Source: an uncultured Paracoccaceae bacterium
Lineage (GTDB): Bacteria; Pseudomonadota; Alphaproteobacteria; Rhodobacterales; Rhodobacteraceae
NCBI GenBank assembly: GCA_947489325.1
Contig: CANLDA010000010.1
Span: forward strand, 62,001-126,000
Reading direction: 5' to 3'
DNA: 64,000 bases
The position numbers were made by a program, and so were the translations under genes. Under the pieces are notes generated by a model. It searched no databases. It worked only from the letters and a program-made list of their open reading frames with translations, and was not told the origin of the DNA. Numbering within the stretch: the stretch's first letter is position 1; each line of letters opens with the position of its first letter. This document shows, piece by piece, positions 28,116-36,522 of the stretch.

Positions 28116-29260
28116 TACAGAATGACCTCTTCCAAAGATTTCGGATGGCTTGTGACAGGCTCCCATCCGTCTTCGGTGATGATAAAGCTGTCGCCAACCT
28201 GTGCGCGGAATGTGTCAACAGTGACCGCCCCGTCAACCGCCAGAACCATGCCGGGTTGAATGATGGTTGTGTCGCCAGTGACCAGTTGCGGTGCCTCAAG
28301 AAAGCTGAACCCGGTCGCACGGCCACAGCGGAACGGGTACTCATAACCCGCGCCCTGAATGACCTCTGCATACGCCGCGTGAACGCTCTCTGCGGTGACA
28401 CCCGGGCGTAGCACATCAAGCGCGGCTTTTTGACTGGCAACGGCCACCTCATAAACGGCCTTCTCAGTAGGGTCCGCAGGCTCGCCAATCCAGAAGGTGC
28501 GGTCAAAGCCCAGCTTGAACCGGTGGAAATTGGTCATCCCGCAGAAACACAGGAACACAGGCTCTCCCGTCTTCATGATGCGTGTGCTGGCGCGATGGTG
28601 GGTTTTGGTGATCGTTTCACCCGACGCCATGATTTGCAGGAAATGCGTGTTGGGCGACATAGAGGCATCTTTGTAATGCGCATCCAGCAATTCCGCCGCC
28701 TTGCGTGTGCCCGCCTGCGAAGTTGCAATCGCCACCTCATATTCTGGAACACCATCACCGATGGCTGCACGACCTGCATCCATCATCGCATTGGCCACCA
28801 GACCTGCGTGGCGCGCCAGTTGCAGCTCTTCGCTTGATTTGATCATGCGCATTGCATTGAGAACAGGCGTGACCGTGGTCAGCCTGTCGCCATCGATCAG
28901 ATCATTCACATAGTTGCGCACCATGGGCGGCATGTGATTTGGCTCAATCGCAATCTTGCTGGCTGATTTCACCGCCGCGGGCAACTCCTCACGCCATTCG
29001 TTTCCAGCGCCATCGTTCCACGCAGCAATACGGCCCACGCGCGCCTCGGCCTCGGCCTTGGTCACATCAATGGTTGGGGTGATCAGCAGGCTGTCGCCAT
29101 CCTTGGGCACAACCAGAATGGTCGGGCGGCCAAATTCCATGTGCAGATAATCGTAATATCCCGTCAGATAATAAACGTTGTCATCATCCGTGATCAGCGC
29201 AACGTCAATGTTGGCATCTGCCAGTTTGGATTGCAGGCGGCTCAATCTTTCCGTGAACAT
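28115..29260 (-). CDS. M24-family hydrolase, creatinase-like and lacking metal ligands
   Basis: A 381-residue pita-bread-fold protein of the Xaa-Pro peptidase/creatinase family, with N-terminal creatinase domain (NVYYLTGYYDYLHMEFGRPT, about 28-47) and C-terminal catalytic domain. The usual metal ligands of M24 peptidases are largely missing: the first Asp site is in FCGMTNFHRFKLGFDRT, the ligand His site reads GRATGFSF, and the Glu sites read AVDGAV and QVGDSF. A His in TKTHHRAST falls where creatinase has its catalytic His. This is the pattern of metal-independent creatinase or ectoine-hydrolase type enzymes that cut C-N bonds. First gene of the operon that continues into soxBDAG, so a reaction that releases sarcosine (as creatinase does from creatine) is an attractive inference. 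Divergent from a LysR gene. Confidence 0.75.
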   Translation of the reverse strand: MFTERLSRLQSKLADANIDVALITDDDNVYYLTGYYDYLHMEFGRPTILVVPKDGDSLLITPTIDVTKAEAEARVGRIAAWNDGAGNEWREELPAAVKSASKIAIEPNHMPPMVRNYVNDLIDGDRLTTVTPVLNAMRMIKSSEELQLARHAGLVANAMMDAGRAAIGDGVPEYEVAIATSQAGTRKAAELLDAHYKDASMSPNTHFLQIMASGETITKTHHRASTRIMKTGEPVFLCFCGMTNFHRFKLGFDRTFWIGEPADPTEKAVYEVAVASQKAALDVLRPGVTAESVHAAYAEVIQGAGYEYPFRCGRATGFSFLEAPQLVTGDTTIIQPGMVLAVDGAVTVDTFRAQVGDSFIITEDGWEPVTSHPKSLEEVIL

Positions 29261-29340
29261 GCGATAGGATCCTGTTGCTAAGGGCGCTTAACCGTGAGTT
29301 TCATAACAATCTATTGGCAGATATGACGTTTTCAAAATGA

Positions 29341-29359
29341 CATATGCTACAAGTATATG
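29341..29359. promoter_or_regulatory. Candidate LysR-type operator
   Basis: Inverted repeat CATAT-N9-ATATG, containing a T-N11-A core, 13 bases before the LysR start and 81 bases from the start of the divergent hydrolase gene. Placement and shape fit a LysR autoregulatory site; the sequence is AT-rich, so chance is possible. Confidence 0.35.
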
Positions 29360-29372
29360 ATAACCTGTAGTT

Positions 29373-30260
29373 ATGAAAAATTATCGCAGCTCCCTTCCTC
29401 CACTTGACTATTTGTTGTTTTTTGAAGCCGTGGCACGGCACAAGAACCTGACCCGTGCTGCTGAAGAGTTAAACGTCAGCCAAGCGGCTGTAAGCAAACG
29501 CGTAAAGTTTCTGGAGCAATGGCTAGGATTGGAACTGATCACCCGTAACGGGCGTATTATTGATCTGTCAAAAGCGGGGCAAAGACTGTCTTCAAACGCA
29601 TCCGAAGCACTTGAATACTTGAGTTTGTGCATGGCCCAGTTGCGACAGGGGAATCATGACAAGCTCTCTGTGGCATCAAACGTTGCGATCTCACAATTTT
29701 GGCTGACGCCGCGTATCAACGAATATCTGCTCAGTCGCGATGCGCTGCCAGTGACGATTACCGCCTCTGACAAGGAAACGGACATTCTTGGCGCAAACAA
29801 TGACATCGTCGTTTATTATGGCAACGACATTCCGAAAGGTTGGGATGGCGTGCTTTTGTTCGAAGAGATATGGCAGCCACTTGCGGCCCCCAGTCTGTTG
29901 TCCCAAAATTCAGATATCAGGGCCAGCACCTTGTTGGATTTTGATAAATTGGCTTTGAAATGGATCAATTGGGCAGGCTTCATCGACAGCACCGGATATG
30001 CAGTTTTGGCCGAGACGCAGCGCGTTAACCTTGGATCGTATGGCAGCTCTTTAGACGCGGCAATCCGGGGCAAGGGCATTGCATTGGGGTGCGCAAACGT
30101 GCTGAGTTTTGAGATTGAGGCAGAACGCCTTGTGCCGATGGATGCCTATAAGCTGCGAACCGGGCGCAGTTATTTTGTGATCTGGCGGACCGGAACGCTT
30201 TCCCAACGCACCCGCGATGTGCTGCGGGACGTTGGGATTGATTGCCAAGGCAAAGCGTAA
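29373..30260 (+). CDS. LysR-family transcriptional regulator, GcvA-like
   Basis: A 295-residue LysR regulator. The winged helix-turn-helix is at the N terminus (LLFFEAVARHKNLTRAAEEL, then SQAAVSKRVKFLEQWLG, about 13-53), followed by a periplasmic-binding-protein-like effector domain (IDSTGYAVLAETQRVNLGSYG). The wording of the HTH and the PLDYLLFFEA start are typical of the GcvA subgroup. It is divergent from the creatinase-like/sox operon across 112 bases and very probably controls it, with the catabolic substrate or an intermediate as inducer. Its stop abuts the end of the convergent ehuA gene with no gap. Confidence 0.9.
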   Translation: MKNYRSSLPPLDYLLFFEAVARHKNLTRAAEELNVSQAAVSKRVKFLEQWLGLELITRNGRIIDLSKAGQRLSSNASEALEYLSLCMAQLRQGNHDKLSVASNVAISQFWLTPRINEYLLSRDALPVTITASDKETDILGANNDIVVYYGNDIPKGWDGVLLFEEIWQPLAAPSLLSQNSDIRASTLLDFDKLALKWINWAGFIDSTGYAVLAETQRVNLGSYGSSLDAAIRGKGIALGCANVLSFEIEAERLVPMDAYKLRTGRSYFVIWRTGTLSQRTRDVLRDVGIDCQGKA

Positions 30261-31079
30261 TCAGATCGCTTCGCGCACCGCACTTAGGAATTGCTGCGTA
30301 CGTTCGCGCTGTGGCTTGCCAAACAGATCGGCCGGGGGGCCCTGCTCTTCGATTTTGCCGTCATAAAAGAAACACACACGATCCGAAATATCGCGCGCAA
30401 ATCCCATCTGGTGGGTCACCATCAGCATGGTCAGATTATGTTCGGAAACCAGCTTACGGATGACGTTCGTAACCTCGCCAATCACCTCTGGATCAAGCGC
30501 CGACGTTACCTCGTCAAACAACATTACCTTGGGACGCATCGCCAAAGCGCGGGCAATTGCGACACGTTGTTGCTGACCGCCCGACAAGCGCGAAGGGTGC
30601 TGATCTTTTTTGCCGATCATACCCACAAGTTCAAGCAGCTCTTCAGAGCGATCACGCGCTTCGGCTTTGGATAAACCCAGAACTTGAACGGGGCCTTCCA
30701 TACAGTTTTCCAACGCCGTCATGTGCGGGAAAAGATTGAAGTGCTGGAAACACATCCCAATGTCTGCGCGACGCTCGTGTAAATGGCGCGCACTGGCAGG
30801 CACCAGCTTTCCGCCCTTGCCCGGCATATGCGTCAGCGGCTTGCCATCAACATAAATGACACCGCTGTTGATTGTCTCCAACGTCATCAACATACGCAAA
30901 ACGGTGGTTTTCCCAGACCCGGATGGGCCAATGATAGACACCATTTCGCCTGCGTTCACGTCTAGATCCAAATCGTCCAGAACCGTCAAAGACCCATAGG
31001 ACTTCCGCACCTTTTTAAAGCTGACCATCGGGATATTTTCACCCGTCAATTCAAGCGGGTAACCTGACATGTCTTCCAT
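30261..31079 (-). CDS. ehuA: ABC transporter ATP-binding protein, EhuA type
   Basis: A 272-residue ATPase with Walker [10 protein letters not shown] (about 50-58), Q-loop region MCFQHFNLFPHM, signature [15 protein letters not shown] and Walker B VMLFDEVTSALD followed by the H-loop VTHQMGFA. Length and order match ATPases of polar amino acid uptake transporters. The linked binding protein and permeases resemble the ectoine/hydroxyectoine transporter EhuBCD, hence the name, but the solute here could equally be an N-methylated amino acid, given the neighbours. Its ATG overlaps the ehuD stop (TAATG). The gene ends tail to tail with the LysR gene. Confidence 0.85.
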   Translation of the reverse strand: MEDMSGYPLELTGENIPMVSFKKVRKSYGSLTVLDDLDLDVNAGEMVSIIGPSGSGKTTVLRMLMTLETINSGVIYVDGKPLTHMPGKGGKLVPASARHLHERRADIGMCFQHFNLFPHMTALENCMEGPVQVLGLSKAEARDRSEELLELVGMIGKKDQHPSRLSGGQQQRVAIARALAMRPKVMLFDEVTSALDPEVIGEVTNVIRKLVSEHNLTMLMVTHQMGFARDISDRVCFFYDGKIEEQGPPADLFGKPQRERTQQFLSAVREAI

Positions 31080-31747
31080 TATTTCATTCCCATTCTACGG
31101 CGAACAAAGTTTTCAAATACTTTGATCATTCCGGCCGCTGGCAGTGATATTGCCAGAAAGATAAGGCCAACCAAGGTGTAAGGTTCAAGGAACCTATAGT
31201 GTTCAGAGCCAATCGCATTGGCAGTATGGATCAGTTCTGCAACGCCGATCACCGACAGCATCGGCGTGTCCTTGAAAATCCCAACCAGATAATTCCCGAA
31301 CCCAGGCACGGCAGGCACGATTGCCTGAGGGATGATAATACGGCGGTATTTTTGCACGACCGTCATGTTCAACGCAGTCGCGGCCTCCCATTGGCCACGC
31401 GGCACACTGTCCAGGCCACCCCGATATACCTCTGACAAGTAGCAAGAGTAATGCAAACCGATGGCAATCATACCCGACATCCAAGGGCTCAGGCGCAAAC
31501 CAAACTGTGGGCCGACATAAAACACAAAGAATATCTGCAACAGCAAAGGTGTTGAACGGATGAACTCTACAAGTTCTCTTACGACAAACGTCAGGAGACG
31601 ATAAGGTGTGCGTTGCGCAATCGCCAATACAAGCCCAAGAACCAAGGCGATCCCGTAGCCAGCACCAGCGGCAATCAGGGTGTTCCCCGTCGCCTGAACC
31701 AAGCGTGGCAGGATTTCCCAGACAAATTCCCATTTCCAATCAAACAT
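31079..31747 (-). CDS. ehuD: ABC transporter permease, EhuD type
   Basis: A 222-residue His/Glu/Gln/Arg/opine-family permease with about five membrane helices (for example LIAAGAGYGIALVLGLVLAI at about 21-40 and LVGLIFLAISLPAAGMI near the end). The cytoplasmic EAA-type coupling loop reads GQWEAATALNMT ... IIIPQAIVPAVPGFGN. Forms the transmembrane pore with EhuC. Starts 3 bases after the ehuC stop. Confidence 0.88.
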   Translation of the reverse strand: MFDWKWEFVWEILPRLVQATGNTLIAAGAGYGIALVLGLVLAIAQRTPYRLLTFVVRELVEFIRSTPLLLQIFFVFYVGPQFGLRLSPWMSGMIAIGLHYSCYLSEVYRGGLDSVPRGQWEAATALNMTVVQKYRRIIIPQAIVPAVPGFGNYLVGIFKDTPMLSVIGVAELIHTANAIGSEHYRFLEPYTLVGLIFLAISLPAAGMIKVFENFVRRRMGMK

Positions 31748-31750
31748 GGA

Positions 31751-32416
31751 TCACGCTCTCCCCATTTTGCGGGCCATATAACGTTCAAGCCAGCGCATGA
31801 AAGGCGTCACCATAAAGCGCGCCAGCACATAATAGATGATCAAGGCAGCGCCAAAGGCTTGCGCCGAAAGAAAGGTCGATCCGTTGATCTGCTTGGTTTC
31901 AAACATCAAATCGGCAACTGAAATCAACGACACCAACGCCGTCCCTTTCAGCAATTCGATCATCAGGTTCCCCCAAGGCGGTAACATATTCACCAATGCT
32001 TGTGGCAAAATGATCCGTCGCATCCGCTGTGCTGGGGTCATGTTGATCGCCAGCGCAGCCTCCCATTGACCTTTGGGGACAGATAGAATGCCACCGCGCA
32101 CCAATTCGGCCCCATAAGCGCCGATATTCATGCCCACGGCCAAATAACCGGCAGTGAATTTATCGATGGAGAACCCAAAAAGAGGCAGAACAAAGAAGAT
32201 CCAGTACAGCTGAACCAACAGCGATGTTCCGCGGAATATCTCGATATAAGTGATAGCAAAGGCACGCATCGGCCTGCTTGGCGCCAATTTCAGCAACCCC
32301 ATCGCAAGGGATATCACGATCCCCAGAATGGCGGCCAGAAAGAACTGGGCAACGGTCATTCCAGTACCAACCAACAAGCGCGGCCAATATTGCATGACAA
32401 ATTCAAATAAGCTCAT
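31751..32416 (-). CDS. ehuC: ABC transporter permease, EhuC type
   Basis: A 221-residue permease homologous in layout to its neighbour: membrane helices such as VAQFFLAAILGIVISLAMGL (about 21-40), and the coupling loop GQWEAALAINMTPAQRMRRI followed by ILPQALVNMLPPWGN. It would pair with EhuD as a heterodimeric pore. It begins 66 bases after ehuB, across a hairpin that probably lowers permease expression relative to the binding protein. Confidence 0.88.
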   Translation of the reverse strand: MSLFEFVMQYWPRLLVGTGMTVAQFFLAAILGIVISLAMGLLKLAPSRPMRAFAITYIEIFRGTSLLVQLYWIFFVLPLFGFSIDKFTAGYLAVGMNIGAYGAELVRGGILSVPKGQWEAALAINMTPAQRMRRIILPQALVNMLPPWGNLMIELLKGTALVSLISVADLMFETKQINGSTFLSAQAFGAALIIYYVLARFMVTPFMRWLERYMARKMGRA

Positions 32417-32442
32417 GAATCCGATCTGCCTTTCTATACGTC

Positions 32443-32473
32443 AAAAAACGGCGGACCAACATTGGCCCGCCGT
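32443..32473 (-). terminator. Hairpin plus U-run between ehuB and ehuC
   Basis: On the minus strand ACGGCGG pairs with CCGCCGT, and CCAA with TTGG, around a very short loop, followed by six T residues. It lies 10 bases after the ehuB stop. It looks like a partial (read-through) terminator that keeps the binding protein more abundant than the membrane subunits. Confidence 0.7.
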
Positions 32474-32482
32474 AATTAAAGA

Positions 32483-33331
32483 TCAGCGGTTGGCGCAAAC
32501 CCATTCTGTGGATTTATCGCCAGGAAGATGGGATGGGGTATAGCCATACTCGGCAACACCCGCGAGCATCGCTTCTGATCCAACATAGCCAGCAAGTGCT
32601 TCGTTGAAGCGTGCCATGAAATCAGCGTCGGCATCACGAAAGCCAATACCTACCCAGTTTTTGGTCCACTCTGGCAGGGCTGCCGGATCGGTCACCTCAA
32701 ACTGGCCTTCAGATTGCTCTGCCAGATACAGCGCTTCGAAATAAGTCAAAGCAGCAGCATCTGCGCGGCCTGCCTTCATGGCCGCAAGAGTTTCAGTCGG
32801 GCCAGGCACTTGCATCATTTGTGAATCGTCAAGACCCTCTTTGCGCGATGCTTCGACAGTGTTTGCACCAGAATACATGATCAACGTCGAACCTTCGTTC
32901 GCCAGAACATCTTTGTAGTTGTTGATGTTCTTTGGGTTGCCTGTAGGCACGAGGAACGCATCACCCATAGAGCCGATTGGCTCTGAGAAGCTGATGTTTT
33001 CGCAGCGGCTGTTCAGAATATAAAGACCACCAGTGATCATGTCATAACGGTTGGCTTTCAGACCTGGGATCAAACCGCCCCATTCGGTCACCGTTGTTTC
33101 AACGTCGGTGTAACCCATATCGGCAAGGATACCCAGCGCGATAGAGTTTACAAAGCCTTTGGCATCGCCATTTTCGTCCGGGAAGCCCCAGATCGGAATG
33201 TTAGAGAACCCGATACGAATAGGTTCACCCGCCTCAATCCGATCGGTCAGCGGGCCTGCAACTGCGGCAAATGCACTTGTAGCCAGCACAAAACCAGCTG
33301 CGACAATTGTCTTTGTCAGATTCATTGGCAT
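32483..33331 (-). CDS. ehuB: Periplasmic solute-binding protein, EhuB type
   Basis: A 282-residue family-3 extracellular solute-binding protein with signal peptide (TIVAAGFVLATSAFAAVAG, cleavage near residue 26). Mature domains show IRIGFSNIPIWGFPDENGDAKGF-type substrate-pocket wording (written here only as IPIWGFPDENGDAKGF), then GLIPGLKANRYDMITGGLYI, where the aromatic and acidic residues of the pocket lie. It resembles EhuB of ectoine transporters by this wording. GGAGG lies 5 bases before the ATG at 33331. First gene of ehuBCDA and divergent from the AsnC/Lrp regulator; the intergenic region contains a long inverted repeat. Ligand not certain. Confidence 0.85.
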   Translation of the reverse strand: MPMNLTKTIVAAGFVLATSAFAAVAGPLTDRIEAGEPIRIGFSNIPIWGFPDENGDAKGFVNSIALGILADMGYTDVETTVTEWGGLIPGLKANRYDMITGGLYILNSRCENISFSEPIGSMGDAFLVPTGNPKNINNYKDVLANEGSTLIMYSGANTVEASRKEGLDDSQMMQVPGPTETLAAMKAGRADAAALTYFEALYLAEQSEGQFEVTDPAALPEWTKNWVGIGFRDADADFMARFNEALAGYVGSEAMLAGVAEYGYTPSHLPGDKSTEWVCANR

Positions 33332-33437
33332 TATTTCCTCCGTGCCAAAATCTATGAAATCCGCAGATCGGCTTTTGAAAGCACCCTCTCCCTGCGTCGT
33401 CTGGTAAGAATAAGTAAAAATGGCGAATATTTACGTC

Positions 33438-33464
33438 GAATTTCGGGAATTTAGAACGAAATTC
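33438..33464. promoter_or_regulatory. Candidate AsnC/Lrp operator
   Basis: Perfect 8-bp inverted repeat GAATTTCG-N11-CGAAATTC, 38 bases before the asnC-type gene and 107 bases before ehuB. Size, AT-rich centre and location between divergent genes fit a Lrp/AsnC binding site controlling both. Confidence 0.5.
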
Positions 33465-33501
33465 AGTTGTATTTTCTATCTATTTTGATTTTTATCAGAC
33501 C

Positions 33502-33951
33502 ATGGATGACAAAGATCTTGAACTGCTCAAATTACTCCAGAAAAACGCCAGATTAACCGCTGATTCATTAAGCGAAGAGGTTGGCCTGTCTTCGCCCGCT
33601 GTCCAGAAAAGGATCAAGCGATTGCGTGACTCTGGCGTGATCGAAAGAGAGATAGCGGTGCTGTCTCCGGCCAAGCTGGGCCGCGAAATGACAGTTATTG
33701 TCGATGTGTCTTTAGAACGGGAAAACCGGCGATATTTGGACGCCTTCAAACAACGTATGCGCAACGCACCACAAGTGCAGCAATGTTATTATGCCACGGG
33801 AGAGGCTGATTTTATACTGATCATCGTGGTGAATGACATTAAAGAATACGAAAAATTCACTCAGGAATATTTCTTTGATGAATCCAACGTCAGCCGCTTT
33901 ACCACATCGGTTGTGATGGATCGGGTCAAGGTTTCTCTTGATGTCTTATAG
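33502..33951 (+). CDS. Lrp/AsnC-family transcriptional regulator
   Basis: A 149-residue regulator of standard length. N-terminal helix-turn-helix: LELLKLLQKNARLTADSLSE followed by VGLSSPAVQKRIKRLRDSG (about 5-44). C-terminal RAM/ligand domain: YYATGEADFILIIVVND (about 94-110), with a Gly-rich turn that binds amino acids in the family. Divergent from ehuBCDA and so the probable amino-acid-responsive regulator of that transporter. A strong terminator follows. Confidence 0.92.
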   Translation: MDDKDLELLKLLQKNARLTADSLSEEVGLSSPAVQKRIKRLRDSGVIEREIAVLSPAKLGREMTVIVDVSLERENRRYLDAFKQRMRNAPQVQQCYYATGEADFILIIVVNDIKEYEKFTQEYFFDESNVSRFTTSVVMDRVKVSLDVL

Positions 33952-33977
33952 GTCGCGCTGAACCTTCTTTGGCTTAC

Positions 33978-34015
33978 AAACATGGCGCAAACCTTCCTTG
34001 GTGCGCCATGTTTTT
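33978..34015 (+). terminator. Rho-independent terminator after the AsnC/Lrp gene
   Basis: Perfect stem ACATGGCGCA (33980-33989) with TGCGCCATGT (34002-34011), extendable by two A-T pairs, 12-base loop, followed by TTTTT. It lies between two convergent genes and could also stop transcription from the other side, though the T-run on the minus strand is weaker. Confidence 0.88.
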
Positions 34016-34035
34016 AAATGTTCCGATTGATCAGG

Positions 34036-36486
34036 TTACCCCAGCATGTTTTGACTTTTGGGATCATAAAATGGCGTCAAACTGACGTCTGCTGCGATCT
34101 TTTCGCCCTCTACCATCACGGAAAACTCTCCCACGCAAAGCGATGCCTTATCCGCTTCACCCTCGGGCAATGACACCAGACACAATCCAACCGCGCTGCC
34201 GGTTGTGTATCCATAGGCGCCTGCTGTGATGTATCCCACGACCTGACCGTCGCGCAAAACGGGTTCATTGTGATGCAACAACGGGCCGGGATCGCGCAAT
34301 TTTACTGAACAAAGGAAGGGACCTTTGCCTTCTTCTTTGCGCGCGAGATATGCATCACGGCCGATAAAGGCGACCGGCTTGTTGGGCTTGCAGGCAAATT
34401 CCAAGCCCAGCTGATGGGGGGCCTCAGTATAGGCCATGTCATGCCCCCAATGCACAAATCCCTTTTCGATCCGCAGGGCATTCAATGCCTCGCCGCCAAT
34501 CAAACGCAGGCCAAATTGTTGCCCCGCCTCATAGAGAACTTCAAACACGTGTTCGGCGAAATCGGGCGTGACGAAGATCTCCCATCCCAATTCACCTGAA
34601 TAGGACAATCGCTGCGCTTTCACCCGTGCATGACCGATATAAAAGTCCTGAAACGAGTTGAATTTGAAGGCCTCATTCGACACATCAATATCGCAGACAG
34701 ATGCCAGCAACTCACGACTATTGGGGCCCATGATACCAAGCACACCATAGTTTGATGTCGCATCGCGCAGACGGACGTCTTCGTCAGGTTGGATATGGTC
34801 GCGTAAGTGCTGAAAATCACGGCGTGTGTGAGAGATTGAACTCATCACCATAAATGAGTCCACACCATGACGGGCAACAGTCACATCGCTTTCGATGCCA
34901 CCGCGATCATTTAACATCAATGTATAGGCCACGCGCCCCACAGGCATCGCCATATTGTTCGTGCACATCCGTTGCAAAAACGTCTCGGCGTCCGGCCCTT
35001 CGACCATCAACTTGCCCAGCATGGTGTAATCAATCATCGCCACATCTTCACGGGCGGCTTTCTGTTCGGCCTGCGCATACTCAAACCAGTTCTGGCGACC
35101 AAAACTGTATTCGATCTTTGGCTCAACCCCTTCTGGCGCAAACCAGCCGGGGCGCTCCCAACCTTGGGTTTCAGTGAAAAACGCACCGCGCGCTTTCATC
35201 GCATGATAAAATGGCGTTTTGCGCAGATTGCGTATCGTTTCGCGCTGGCGATTTGGCCAGTGCATGGCATAGGTCAACACAAGCGTTTCCGGACAACGTT
35301 CTTGCAAATAGACATCACGCGCCTGAAACTCCTCGCACCGGCTTGGATCCATTTCGCTCAGATCCATCGGGGGATGGCCCTTCATGATCCATTGCGCCAA
35401 CGCCCGCCCTGCGCCAGATCCAGATTGAATACCGGTCGAATTCACCCCTGCCAAAACAAAATAGTTTTTGACATCCGGTGCCTGACCCAAAGTGAACCGC
35501 CCGTCATAGGAATAACTTTCCGGCCCGTTAAAGAACGTGCGAATGCCCGTTTCCTGCAACAAGGGCACCCGGTTCATCGCAAGCTCAAGAACCTCCATCA
35601 CGTCGTCCTCGACAAACGGCAAGCTATCAAACTCAAAGCTTTCGGAAATGCCGTTCATGCCCCAGGGCTTGGCTTGGAAATGTGCAAACCCGAACAGCAG
35701 TTTGCCTGCATCTTCCTTCCAATATGTGCCATCGCAATAGGAGCGCAACACCGGCAAGTCACTGGGCAAATCCTTGATCGCCTCGGTGACAAGATAATAA
35801 TGTTCGCAAGCGTGCAAAGGAACGCCAACACCATTTTGCTGCCCTAGATCGCGCGCCCACATCCCGGCACAGTTCACGACAAAATCGGCAGTGATCGTGC
35901 CCTGATCAGTGCGCACACCACTGGCGCGGCCCTCGTTGACAAGCACTTCTTCGACTTTAATGTGTTCCATGATTTTGGCCCCGCGCTGTCGCGCGCCTTT
36001 GGCCAATGCCGTGGTCAGATCGATCGGATTTGCCGACCCATCACTGGGCATGTAAATCCCACCAAGAACACCATCAGGGTTCATCAACGGCCACCGTTCC
36101 TGAATTTCCGGGGTGCTGAGATAATGCGCCTCAATGCCAAACAAAGATGCGAAATCCGCCTTGCGCTTAAGTTCCGCCATGCGTTCATCATTCACCGCCA
36201 CAGAAATTGACCCAGACCGGCGATACCCCGGATTTTGGCCGGTTTCGGCCTCAATCTCTTCCAGCAGTTCAATGCCGTATTTGGCAAATGCCGTGGTCGC
36301 GTGACTGCCTTGCAACTGCCCCACCAACCCGGCGGCATGCCAGGTTGTTCCGCTGGTCAGTTGCTTGCGTTCCAACAATACAACATCTGTCCAGCCTTCT
36401 TTGGCCAAATGATACGCCACCGAACAGCCGTGAATGCCGCCGCCAATGATGACCACCTGCGCATGTGAGGGAAGTTGTTTTTTCAT
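34036..36486 (-). CDS. Dimethylglycine/sarcosine dehydrogenase-like flavoprotein with GCV_T domain
   Basis: An 816-residue protein of the DMGDH/SarDH family. The N-terminal FAD-binding motif is VVIIGGGIHGCSVAYHLAKE (about 11-30). The sequence LTSGTTWHAAGLVGQLQGS (about 43-61) includes the W-H pair; the His in this motif is the covalent FAD attachment site in mammalian DMGDH. The C-terminal half is an aminomethyltransferase fold (LSYSGELGWEIFVTPDF; LNALRIEKGFVHWGHD) that would bind folate and capture the methyl carbon as methylene-THF. It is cotranscribed with the racemase-fold gene 36 bases upstream and is probably under the GntR regulator at 37415. The substrate is likely a di- or monomethylated glycine or relative; which one is not determined. 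Confidence 0.87.
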   Translation of the reverse strand: MKKQLPSHAQVVIIGGGIHGCSVAYHLAKEGWTDVVLLERKQLTSGTTWHAAGLVGQLQGSHATTAFAKYGIELLEEIEAETGQNPGYRRSGSISVAVNDERMAELKRKADFASLFGIEAHYLSTPEIQERWPLMNPDGVLGGIYMPSDGSANPIDLTTALAKGARQRGAKIMEHIKVEEVLVNEGRASGVRTDQGTITADFVVNCAGMWARDLGQQNGVGVPLHACEHYYLVTEAIKDLPSDLPVLRSYCDGTYWKEDAGKLLFGFAHFQAKPWGMNGISESFEFDSLPFVEDDVMEVLELAMNRVPLLQETGIRTFFNGPESYSYDGRFTLGQAPDVKNYFVLAGVNSTGIQSGSGAGRALAQWIMKGHPPMDLSEMDPSRCEEFQARDVYLQERCPETLVLTYAMHWPNRQRETIRNLRKTPFYHAMKARGAFFTETQGWERPGWFAPEGVEPKIEYSFGRQNWFEYAQAEQKAAREDVAMIDYTMLGKLMVEGPDAETFLQRMCTNNMAMPVGRVAYTLMLNDRGGIESDVTVARHGVDSFMVMSSISHTRRDFQHLRDHIQPDEDVRLRDATSNYGVLGIMGPNSRELLASVCDIDVSNEAFKFNSFQDFYIGHARVKAQRLSYSGELGWEIFVTPDFAEHVFEVLYEAGQQFGLRLIGGEALNALRIEKGFVHWGHDMAYTEAPHQLGLEFACKPNKPVAFIGRDAYLARKEEGKGPFLCSVKLRDPGPLLHHNEPVLRDGQVVGYITAGAYGYTTGSAVGLCLVSLPEGEADKASLCVGEFSVMVEGEKIAADVSLTPFYDPKSQNMLG

Positions 36487-36522
36487 GCTTTTTGTCCTGA
36501 TAAATATGTCGTTTCGGCCAGC

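Noticed and set aside
30261-33331. Calling the region a complete ectoine catabolic cluster (ehu/eut)
   Set aside because: The transporter resembles Ehu and one enzyme resembles EutA, but eutB, eutC and the deacetylase eutE are absent, and the linked oxidases act on N-methyl amines.
34972-35847. Open frame of 291 codons opposite the DMGDH-like gene
   Set aside because: Shadow of the conserved flavoprotein in a GC-structured codon pattern; no domain recognised.
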